From: Acidobacteriota bacterium
GTDB taxonomy: Bacteria; Acidobacteriota; Blastocatellia; Pyrinomonadales; Pyrinomonadaceae
Assembly: GCA_003223935.1 (NCBI GenBank)
Contig: QHXQ01000019.1
Span: 62,001 to 126,000 of the forward strand
Reading direction: 5' to 3'
Length of the DNA: 64,000 bases
The position numbers and the translations under genes were made by a program. The notes below the pieces were generated by a model that saw only the letters and a program-made list of their open reading frames with translations, had not been told where the DNA came from and did no database searches. How positions within the stretch are numbered: the first letter of the stretch is position 1; every line of letters starts with the position of its first letter. This document shows, in pieces, positions 1 to 7,069 of this stretch.

Positions 1-663
1 GCGCTTGATGCGACGTTGCGCGTGGCCGCAAGCAGGCGGACGCGGAGTGTTGCAGGCACGCGCGCGTTGGTAATCTCAAAAGCTGATCTGCGCTTCAAAG
101 AGTTTAGACGGTGCGCGGGCACGCTCTACATCTTCGTCGTTGACACATCAGGCAGCATGGCGCTCAACCGGATCGGGCAAGCGAAAGGCGCGCTCGCGCA
201 TCTGTTGCGCCAGTCATACATCAACCGCGACCGCGTCGCGCTCATCAGCTTTCGTGAGCGCGGCGCGCAACTCTTGCTGCGACCAAATCGTTCAACTGCG
301 CTCGCGCGCCGGCTGCTCGACGCGCTGCCGGTCGGTGGTGCAACGCCGCTCGCGGCCGGTCTCCTGCGCGCGTATGAATTGGCGCAGCAGGCGCGTCGGC
401 ACGGCGCAGAGCGCATCGCCGTGCTAGTCTTCACCGACGGCCGCGCCAACGTGCCGCTCGTTGGCCAGACGATGGGCGCGCGCGCGCAGTTGCGCCAGCG
501 CATCGCAGATGAGCTTGCCCGCATCAGCACGGCGCTACGTCAGACGGGCGCGCACACAGTCGTCGTGGACACACGTCAGCGCTTCACGGCCGGCGACGAA
601 GGCGAAAGGTTGGCGCGTGCGCTCGGCGGTCAATATCTGCCGCTACCGGCAGTGCAAGTTTGA
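1..663 (+). CDS. bchD: Magnesium chelatase subunit D, C-terminal VWA domain (5'-truncated by window edge)
   Basis: The open frame runs from base 1 to a TGA at 661-663, giving about 220 residues of the C-terminal von Willebrand A (integrin-I) domain. Visible signs are the lead-in LRFKEFRRCAGTLYIFVVD, the MIDAS motif DTSGSM (bases 142-159), the loop GGATPLAAG and FTDGRAN. This arrangement is typical of BchD/ChlD, the subunit that pairs with the AAA+ BchI ring and docks on BchH to drive ATP-dependent Mg insertion into protoporphyrin IX. The N-terminal AAA+-like and acidic/proline-rich linker regions lie upstream of the window. The next gene downstream is half of bchH, which supports the assignment over a generic VWA protein. 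The usual partner bchI may lie further upstream. Confidence 0.93.
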   Translation, partial: ALDATLRVAASRRTRSVAGTRALVISKADLRFKEFRRCAGTLYIFVVDTSGSMALNRIGQAKGALAHLLRQSYINRDRVALISFRERGAQLLLRPNRSTALARRLLDALPVGGATPLAAGLLRAYELAQQARRHGAERIAVLVFTDGRANVPLVGQTMGARAQLRQRIADELARISTALRQTGAHTVVVDTRQRFTAGDEGERLARALGGQYLPLPAVQV

Positions 664-680
664 AGCTGAGTCAAGTACCG

Positions 681-2480
681 ATGAAAAGGGCTGAACCACG
701 AAGCCACACGAAGAGAAGCACAAGACACTTGAACGACCCCGCGCACAATTTACAAATAGATTCGGCCGAGCGCGACCGGCGCGTGCTCGATCTCTACGAG
801 CAGTTGCTTGAGATCGAGCAGCGTCTGATCCCGACGGGCCTGCACGTCTTCGGGCGCGCGGCCGGTGCGGACGACTGCGCTGACCTGCTCTACATGATTG
901 CTTCGTTCGACCGGCCCGAGGCAGGCGTACGTGCGTTACCTGATCTTGTTGCGGAAGGTTTATCGCTCGGCTCTTATGAAGTTTTAAGCGCGGAGAGCAG
1001 ACAGAGCGATGCACGCTTGCGCGCACGCGAGTATGTGGAGATGTTGGCGCGTGAAGCGATCACACGCTTACTGCGCGATGGAGCAGATGAAGCGGCCGCT
1101 TGGCTTGAGCAGGCGGCGCACGTTGAACGCGCTGAATCGCGCCCCGTCTTTGTGTTGCTTGAGCGCGTGCGCACGCAGTTGCGGCGCAATCAGGAACTTG
1201 ATCAGTTCGTGCGCGCTTTGCGCGGCGAGTACATCGAGCCGGGGCCGGGCGCAGACCTAGTGCAAAATCCGTCGGTGCTACCGACCGGGCGCAACACGCA
1301 CGCCGTCAATCCATATAACGTCCCGTCCGATTCGGCGTACAGACGCGCCGAGCCTCTGGTCAAACAATTACTCGCGCGGCATCATGCGGAGCACGGACGC
1401 TTTCCGGCCGCGATGGCGCTCGTGCTTTGGGGTCTCGACAACATCAAGACGCAGGGCGAGGGCGTGGCGCAGGCGCTCTGGCTGCTCGGCGTGCGCCCGG
1501 TGCGCGACAGGATGAACCGCGTCACGGACGTCGAGCCGATCCCGCTTGAACAGTTGCAAAGACCACGCATTGATGTTGTCTTAACCGTCTCCGGCATCTT
1601 CCGCGATCTGTTCGGCGCGACCATGAACCTGCTCGACAGGGCCGTGCGCGCGGTCGCGCAATTGAATGAGCCGCCGGAGTTGAACTACGTGCGGCGCAAC
1701 ATCTCGGCGCAGATGACGGAAGCGCGTTGCACGTTCGACGAAGCCGCGTTGCGTGTGTTCTCAAATGCGCCGGGCAACTACGGCACGAACGTCAACTTCA
1801 TGGTGCTCGATTCGCAGTGGGAGCACGACGGCGCGCTCGCCGATCTGTTCATCACGCGCAAGTGCTTCGCCTACGGGCGCGGGCGCGACGGCGTCACGCT
1901 TGAAGGGCGCGAGGCGCGTGCCTCTCTGGGGCGCGCGCTGGCGGTGGTTGAAGCGACGTATCAGAACATTGACTCGTTCGAGATCGGCATTACCGACGTG
2001 GATCATTATTTCGAGTATCTGGGCGGCATCTCAAAGGCTGTTGAGCAGCGCGCGCAGACGCGCCCCGCGATCTATCTCTCAGATGCGCTCGCGCGCGAAG
2101 CGAAGGTGCGCACACTCGACGAGACCATCAGGCTTGAAACGCGCACCAAGACGCTTAATCCGAAATGGTACGAAGGGATGCTCAGGCACGGCTTTCGCGG
2201 CGTCGCGGAGATCGAGAGTCACGTCACGAACACGTTCGGTTGGAGCGCGACGACAGGTGCGGTGGACGACTGGGTTTATGACGAAGTAGCGCGCACTTTC
2301 GTCTTTGACGAGGCGATGCTTGAACGTCTGAGTCAACTCAATCCGCATTCCGCGCGCACGCTCGTCGGTCGCCTGCTCGAAGCCGAAGGGCGCGGCTTCT
2401 GGACAACGGATGAGAGTCTCATCGCGCGCCTGCGCGAAATTCTGAACGAACTTGAAGACCAGATCGAAGGCGTGGCTTGA
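681..2480 (+). CDS. bchH: Magnesium chelatase subunit H, C-terminal half (separate gene)
   Basis: This encodes about 599 residues matching the C-terminal half of the porphyrin-binding chelatase subunit BchH (CobN/BchH family). Conserved blocks in order: LYEQLLEIEQRLIPTGLHVFG, YIEPGPGADLVQNPSVLPTG, GRNTHAVNPYNVPS, FPAAMALVLWGLDNIKTQG, RPRIDVVLTVSGIFRDLF, NFMVLDSQWE, VDHYFEYLGG, and the family's C-terminal end FWTTDESLIARLREILNELE. The first half of the family is absent here and sits 1.5 kb downstream at 4039-6300. The start is uncertain: TTG 660 overlaps the bchD stop, ATG 681 is taken, and TTG 729 is possible. Bases 690-725 look like repeat-derived intergenic DNA and encode a basic leader. 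No frameshift or internal stop is seen, so this looks like a functional separate subunit. Confidence 0.9.
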   Translation: MKRAEPRSHTKRSTRHLNDPAHNLQIDSAERDRRVLDLYEQLLEIEQRLIPTGLHVFGRAAGADDCADLLYMIASFDRPEAGVRALPDLVAEGLSLGSYEVLSAESRQSDARLRAREYVEMLAREAITRLLRDGADEAAAWLEQAAHVERAESRPVFVLLERVRTQLRRNQELDQFVRALRGEYIEPGPGADLVQNPSVLPTGRNTHAVNPYNVPSDSAYRRAEPLVKQLLARHHAEHGRFPAAMALVLWGLDNIKTQGEGVAQALWLLGVRPVRDRMNRVTDVEPIPLEQLQRPRIDVVLTVSGIFRDLFGATMNLLDRAVRAVAQLNEPPELNYVRRNISAQMTEARCTFDEAALRVFSNAPGNYGTNVNFMVLDSQWEHDGALADLFITRKCFAYGRGRDGVTLEGREARASLGRALAVVEATYQNIDSFEIGITDVDHYFEYLGGISKAVEQRAQTRPAIYLSDALAREAKVRTLDETIRLETRTKTLNPKWYEGMLRHGFRGVAEIESHVTNTFGWSATTGAVDDWVYDEVARTFVFDEAMLERLSQLNPHSARTLVGRLLEAEGRGFWTTDESLIARLREILNELEDQIEGVA

Positions 2481-2532
2481 TCTGAAACTTGAGATCGTAG
2501 TTTTGAGATTTCAAATTTACGATGTGAGATCG
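2481..2532. repeat. Heptamer-type intergenic repeat (GATTTGA-like unit)
   Basis: AT-rich spacer after bchH-C built of loose 7-nt steps (TTTTGAG, ATTTCAA, ATTTACG, ATGTGAG). It shares an identical 17-mer, TTTGAGATTTCAAATTT (2502-2518), with the spacer after the Rieske gene (10602-10618). It belongs to the wider family of period-7 spacers in this window. Confidence 0.55.
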
Positions 2533-2582
2533 TCGAGGCGATCAGCCATTATCTTCCAACCCCGCTTAGTGGAGCAGTAAAT

Positions 2583-3947
2583 ATGAAACCGCATCCCCCA
2601 TTCATCATTCCGGCCGCACTCTGTTGCCTGTTCGCATTAACGCAGGTTGCCAACGCGCAGACGCCGACGCCTACGCCCGCGCCGGACGAAGGGCGCGGCA
2701 TCTCGCGCGAGATGGCGCAGCAGAAGCAACCGCCGGTCGCTTGGCCGGCGGGGCCAAAGCGCTTTGCCTTGATCATCGGTGTGGATCGCTACGACGACAC
2801 GCAGATCACGACGCTCGGCGGCGCATCGAACGATGCGAAGGCGCTGAAAGATGCGCTCGTGCGTTACGCAGGCTTCGGCGAAGATCAGATCACCCTGCTC
2901 GCGTCGGATCAGCCGCCCGAACGCCAACCGACGCGCGGCAACATCCTGCGGCGTCTGTCGAACTTGAAAGGCGTCTTGCCGAAGGAAGGGCTGTTGCTCG
3001 TCGCGTTCTCCGGGCATGGCATCGAGCGCGAGCAGCAGGCATTTCTGTTGCCGCAGGATGCGCAGGTCAGCAACGACGTGGAGTTGTTAGAGCAGACCGC
3101 GATCAACGTCACGCAGATCAAGAATCAGATCAAGAAACTCGGCCTCGCGCAAGTGGTGATGATCCTCGACGCCTGTCGCAACGATCCGGGCGGGCGCGCC
3201 GAAGCCGACAATCCTCTGAGCGCAGACTTCGCCCGCGGCTTTAGTTTCGACGTGCGCAATCGCGAAGTCGAAGCTTTTGCCACGCTCTATGCGACGGCGG
3301 TCGGCCATCGTGCTTATGAATTTACAGAGATGAAGCAGGGTTATTTCACTTGGGCTTTGGTCGAGGGCCTCAAGGGCGGCGCGGCGAACGAGCGGGGCGA
3401 GGTGACGCTCTCGGGCCTCGTCAAGTATCTACAGGATCGCGTGCCGAAGCGCGTCGCGCTCGATCTCGGCGCAGGCAAAGAGCAGCGCCCATTCGCCACC
3501 GTCGAAGGCTACCACGCAGACGACCTTGTGGTCGCTGCGGTGGGGCGCAAGCCATCCGCGCTCAAAGAGCAGAACATACGCCGGCTGTTGCAACTGACGA
3601 AGGCTAGTGAGTTGGCGCAGATGGTGGCCAACCAACAGTTCGAGCAACTTAAACAGACGCTGCCGCCCGACGTGCCACCGCGCGTGCTGACGATCTTCAA
3701 AGAGGAGTTGGATGCGATTAACTACACCGAACTGATGTTGCCGATCTACGACAAGCATCTGACAGATGGAGAAGTAAACGATCTTGTAACCTTCTACGAA
3801 ACGCCATTGGGGCGGAAACTGGTCGAGATCATGCCTGTCATCTATCAAGAAGGGACAGTGGCCGGCTCAAAGCGCGGGCAATTGGCCGCAGAGCGAGCGA
3901 TTGAGCGTCTGAAGGCCGAAGGGTTAGTGCCGAAGGATAAAAATTAG
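2583..3947 (+). CDS. Secreted caspase-like (peptidase C14) protein with C-terminal DUF2059-like domain
   Basis: 454 residues. Residues 1-26 form a signal peptide ending near ANA-QT, followed by a Thr/Pro linker. A caspase p20-like domain (about 60-300) starts FALIIGVDRY and carries the catalytic His in AFSGHG (H145) and the catalytic Cys in ILDACRN (C198). The C-terminal region (about 335-445) has the helical pattern of DUF2059, with FYETPLGRKLVE and MPVIYQEG. The family (bacterial metacaspase/orthocaspase) cleaves after basic or acidic residues, but the substrate here is unknown. It sits on the same strand between the two halves of bchH, with a start ATG preceded by GGAGC at about 10 nt. No chlorophyll-related role is known for this family; the placement may be accidental or a by-product of the rearrangement that split bchH. 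Confidence 0.85.
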   Translation: MKPHPPFIIPAALCCLFALTQVANAQTPTPTPAPDEGRGISREMAQQKQPPVAWPAGPKRFALIIGVDRYDDTQITTLGGASNDAKALKDALVRYAGFGEDQITLLASDQPPERQPTRGNILRRLSNLKGVLPKEGLLLVAFSGHGIEREQQAFLLPQDAQVSNDVELLEQTAINVTQIKNQIKKLGLAQVVMILDACRNDPGGRAEADNPLSADFARGFSFDVRNREVEAFATLYATAVGHRAYEFTEMKQGYFTWALVEGLKGGAANERGEVTLSGLVKYLQDRVPKRVALDLGAGKEQRPFATVEGYHADDLVVAAVGRKPSALKEQNIRRLLQLTKASELAQMVANQQFEQLKQTLPPDVPPRVLTIFKEELDAINYTELMLPIYDKHLTDGEVNDLVTFYETPLGRKLVEIMPVIYQEGTVAGSKRGQLAAERAIERLKAEGLVPKDKN

Positions 3948-4026
3948 TGGTCAGTGGTCAGTGGTCGGTGGTCGGTGAAATCAGAAGTTGCTTTTACTGA
4001 TCATTGATCACTGACCACTGACCACT
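3946..4026. repeat. Heptamer palindrome, unit TCAGTGG
   Basis: Left arm 3946-3976 is four or five tandem copies of a TCAGTGG/TCGGTGG unit. The right arm 4006-4026 is its reverse complement (TGACCAC units), with a loop of about 30 nt. The outermost 21 nt pair with one mismatch. The arm ends 12 nt before the bchH-N start codon. Confidence 0.85.
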
Positions 4027-4038
4027 GCATTTCGTGTT

Positions 4039-6300
4039 ATGAACATCACCGTTTTCTACGTCGGCTCAAGTCTGCTCGCGCCGCTCAAACAGGCGGAGCG
4101 CGAGATCGAGCAACGTTATGCTTTGGGCTTGCGCGTCACTGCGTACAACTTCGGCGCGGCGCTCGACGAACGCGCGTGGATGGATGTTGAGCGCGACCTC
4201 GCTGCGGCCGAGATCGTCTTCATCATACACGTGACCGACGGCGAGAACGCCGCGCGCCTGTTGCCGCTGCTCGCGCGCTACGAGACGCGACAGCGCACCG
4301 TCGTCGTCTTCAACTGCATGCCTGAGTTGATGCGGCGCACGCGCATGGGGCGTTTGCGCTTTGGCCGCGAGTTGGCGCACGAGGCAGAGCAGGCGACGAA
4401 TGAAAAGACGAATGGCGCGCACGCGAGCCGGGCGCGGCGGCTGGTCGGGCGCATCGGCGCGTGGATGGGCGAGAGTGCGCGGCGCGGGGCGGGAAATCAT
4501 GCACAATACCTGCGCTACGTCGAGCGCATGCCTGCGCTGCTGCGCTTTGTGCCGAGCGCGGGCCGGTTACGCGATCTCAAACATTACCTTTACCTCTTCT
4601 GCTATTTCCTGCAACCGACGCCCGCCAACATTCGCGCGATGCTGCTCTACGCGCTCAAGCATTACGCGGCGGAGGAAAAGATCACACGCGCGCGGATCGA
4701 GTGCGCGCCGCCAGAGACGATGCCCATCGTCGGCATCTATCACCCGGACGCGCCCGCGCTCTTTCAGTCTTTCGCGGCTTATCGCAAGTGGCACGACCGG
4801 CGTGCGCGCGCGCAAAGTCTGGACGCACTTGCGCCGGAGCGCACGATTGGCCTGCTGCTGCTGCGCCCGCAGATCGTGAGCGGCGCACGCGCTGCTTACG
4901 ACGGTTTGATCCGCGCCATCGAAGCCGAAGGCTTGAATGTGCTGCCCGCGATCTCGACCTTCATGGACAACCGCGAAGCATGCGCGCAGTTTTTTATCGA
5001 AGAAGATCAGCGTAGCGGACGAAAGAGCGGTGCAAGTAAAGCAATGGGCGAGGCAGGTAACGCGCGTGAGAGCTTCAACGACGATGCGCTGCCTAAGCGA
5101 CAGATGAAAGCGCGCGTCAGTCAGGTTGTATCGCTGACCGGCTTCAGTTTCGTCGGCGGGCCGGCGATGAACGACAGCACGGCGGCGGTCGAGTTCTTAA
5201 GCGAGTTGAACGTGCCGTTTCGTTCGGCCGTGAGTCTTGATGTACAGACCATCGAAGCGTGGCGCGAATCGTGGACGGGTTTGAATCCTGTGCAAGCGGG
5301 GATGCAGATCGCAATCCCTGAGATTGACGGCGCGACCGAGCCGTTCGTCTATGGCGGCATGTCAGAGCAGACAACCGCGCCTGTGCCGCTCGTGGATCGT
5401 TGCCGACGCATCGCGCGCCGTTTGAAACGCTGGCATCGCTTGCAGACCGCGCCACGCGCCGACCTGCGCCTCGCGCTCGTCGCTTTCTGCTTTCCGCCGA
5501 ACAAGGGCAACATCGGCACGGCCGCAGACCTAGATGTCTTCCCCAGCATCTATGCGGCGCTCGAACGTCTGCGCGCAGAAGGCTACACAGTCGAACTGCC
5601 CGCGAGTGCGGACGAGTTGCGCGCGCGCCTGCTCGGCGGCAACTCAGATCAGTTCGCGGCGACGACGCACGTAGCGCATCGCATGACGGTGGACGAGTAT
5701 CGCCGCTTGTGTCCTTATGTTTCAGAGATCGAAGCTGAGTGGGGCGCTGCACCGGGCGCGATCAACTCTTTCGGCGGGACGCTGTTGATTCAGGGCTTGC
5801 AACTCGGCAACGTCTTCGTTGGCGTGCAGCCAACCTTCGGTTACGAAGGCGATCCGATGCGCCTCTTGATGGCGCGCAGTGGTGCGCCGCATCACGGCTT
5901 CGCGGCGCTCTACACGTTCATCAAAAAAGTTTTCTGCGTCGATGCGGTCGTCCACGTCGGCACGCACGGCGCGCTTGAGTTCATGCCGGGCAAGCAGGTC
6001 GGCTTATCAGCACAGTGTTGGCCCGATAGATTGATCGGCGAGTTGCCGCACGTCTATCTCTACAGCGTCAATAATCCTTCGGAAGGCACAATCGCGCGCC
6101 GCCGCTCCTACGCCGAACTGATCTCTTATCTCACGCCGCCCGTCGCCGACGCAGGGCTGTATCGCGACCTCGCTGCGCTCAAAGAACTGTTGCTTGCTTA
6201 CCGACAGACAACGGACGAGCGCGAGCGTGCGCTGCTCTACGAAAGCATCATCGCGCAAGGCGATGCGCTTCATCTGGACACCGGCCAAGTCGGAATCTGA
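4039..6300 (+). CDS. bchH: Magnesium chelatase subunit H, N-terminal half (separate gene)
   Basis: 753 residues matching the N-terminal part of BchH, starting ITVFYVGSSLLAPLKQAE with the DUF3479-type head domain. Family blocks seen: VVVFNCMPELMRRTRMG, LRDLKHYLYLFCYFLQPTP, VGIYHPDAP, GPAMNDS, IAIPEIDGATEPFVYGG, FCFPPNKGNIGTAADLDVF, and the chelatase core VHVGTHGALEFMPGKQVG (about residue 637-654). Then comes YLYSVNNPSEGTIARRRSYAE, and the protein stops with a TGA about 45 residues later. Full-length relatives continue directly into the sequence encoded at 681-2480, so the two halves are complementary. Lys/Arg/Gly-rich insertions lie around residues 115-155 and 330-355. The start ATG lies 12 nt after a hairpin repeat and has no clear Shine-Dalgarno. 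The downstream neighbour is convergent, leaving 9 nt between stops. Confidence 0.93.
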   Translation: MNITVFYVGSSLLAPLKQAEREIEQRYALGLRVTAYNFGAALDERAWMDVERDLAAAEIVFIIHVTDGENAARLLPLLARYETRQRTVVVFNCMPELMRRTRMGRLRFGRELAHEAEQATNEKTNGAHASRARRLVGRIGAWMGESARRGAGNHAQYLRYVERMPALLRFVPSAGRLRDLKHYLYLFCYFLQPTPANIRAMLLYALKHYAAEEKITRARIECAPPETMPIVGIYHPDAPALFQSFAAYRKWHDRRARAQSLDALAPERTIGLLLLRPQIVSGARAAYDGLIRAIEAEGLNVLPAISTFMDNREACAQFFIEEDQRSGRKSGASKAMGEAGNARESFNDDALPKRQMKARVSQVVSLTGFSFVGGPAMNDSTAAVEFLSELNVPFRSAVSLDVQTIEAWRESWTGLNPVQAGMQIAIPEIDGATEPFVYGGMSEQTTAPVPLVDRCRRIARRLKRWHRLQTAPRADLRLALVAFCFPPNKGNIGTAADLDVFPSIYAALERLRAEGYTVELPASADELRARLLGGNSDQFAATTHVAHRMTVDEYRRLCPYVSEIEAEWGAAPGAINSFGGTLLIQGLQLGNVFVGVQPTFGYEGDPMRLLMARSGAPHHGFAALYTFIKKVFCVDAVVHVGTHGALEFMPGKQVGLSAQCWPDRLIGELPHVYLYSVNNPSEGTIARRRSYAELISYLTPPVADAGLYRDLAALKELLLAYRQTTDERERALLYESIIAQGDALHLDTGQVGI

Positions 6301-6309
6301 ATCACACCT

Positions 6310-6993
6310 TCATCTGTTGCCGACGATGAGCACGTTGTTGATGTTGCCGGCGGCGTCCTCTTCTGTGTCGGGATTGGCCGGGTCGAGTGTCCAGTTGCCG
6401 TCAACGATAAATTTATAAGTGTAGCGACCCGGATAGAGGTCTGTGCGACAGACCCATTCGTCGTCTTGTCGGGCGCAGATGAGTTGCGACTGATTCCAGT
6501 TGTTGAATGAACCAGCGAGGGCGACGATGTCTGCGTCCGGGTAGCCGCGCAAACGAAAGGTTGTGTTGCCTTGAAGACTCGGCGGGGGCAGTTGCACGCG
6601 CTGGGCTGTGTAGTTGGCGCCTTCGTAGGCAAAGGTCACACTCATGATGCGTCCCTCTTCGTCAGGCGCGAACTTGTAGCGCGTACCTTCGATCTCGTCA
6701 ACAAATGTTAGTTTGGATTTTTGCAGCAGCCGACGTTTCTTGACGAGCGAAGGCTTGAGCCACAGTTGCTCGCCTGCAAGCGTCACGTCGAGCGTCGAGA
6801 TGGGGATGATGCCGGTTTCGAGTTCATAACGGCCGGCAAATTTTTTAAGCGGCGATTCTTTGCGCGCAGACTTCTCAATAGCTTGCGGACTTGGGCCGGG
6901 CGACGGCGCAGTTTGCGCTGGTCCACACGCAACTCGCGCGGGCGTCGAACAGAAGAGAGCTAACAAACAGACCGCGAGCGAAGATCGGCACAT
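6310..6993 (-). CDS. Exported protein with DUF3471-like and glycogen-binding (CBM48/AMPK-type) domains
   Basis: About 227 residues. A hydrophobic secretion signal at the N terminus (MCRSSLAVCLLALFCSTPARVA) is followed by a Pro/Ser linker. A beta-rich segment comes next (FAGRYELETGIIPISTLDVTL through YKFAPDEEGRIMSVTF) resembling DUF3471. The last 85 residues are a carbohydrate-binding module of the AMPK-beta/CBM48 type (FRLRGYPDADIVALAGSFNNW, PGRYTYKFIVDGNW, DPANPDTEEDAAGNINNVL). It is the last gene of a minus-strand group behind a CGTase-like enzyme and probably binds alpha-glucan outside the cytoplasm. The start at 6993 is chosen because a GAG-rich site lies just upstream; an ATG at 7059 would leave the signal peptide internal. 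Confidence 0.75.
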   Translation of the reverse strand: MCRSSLAVCLLALFCSTPARVACGPAQTAPSPGPSPQAIEKSARKESPLKKFAGRYELETGIIPISTLDVTLAGEQLWLKPSLVKKRRLLQKSKLTFVDEIEGTRYKFAPDEEGRIMSVTFAYEGANYTAQRVQLPPPSLQGNTTFRLRGYPDADIVALAGSFNNWNQSQLICARQDDEWVCRTDLYPGRYTYKFIVDGNWTLDPANPDTEEDAAGNINNVLIVGNR

Positions 6994-7069
6994 CTCTCGT
7001 TTTGCGTGACAGGGCACAATAGGTTTGCACTGTTGCAGACCTGCTGTGCCCTGTCTCATGCTACTGCGG

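Noticed and set aside
681..2480. CobN (cobalt chelatase) instead of BchH for the C-terminal half
   Set aside because: Block sequences and length fit the Mg-chelatase type, bchD lies immediately upstream, and the N-terminal half has the BchH head domain.
3946..4026. MITE or insertion-sequence ends
   Set aside because: No target-site duplication or transposase was seen, and the unit sequence differs between elements.
681..6300. bchH as a frameshifted pseudogene
   Set aside because: The halves are not adjacent or in collinear order, and neither contains internal stops. A sequencing frameshift cannot explain a 1.5-kb intervening gene and swapped order.
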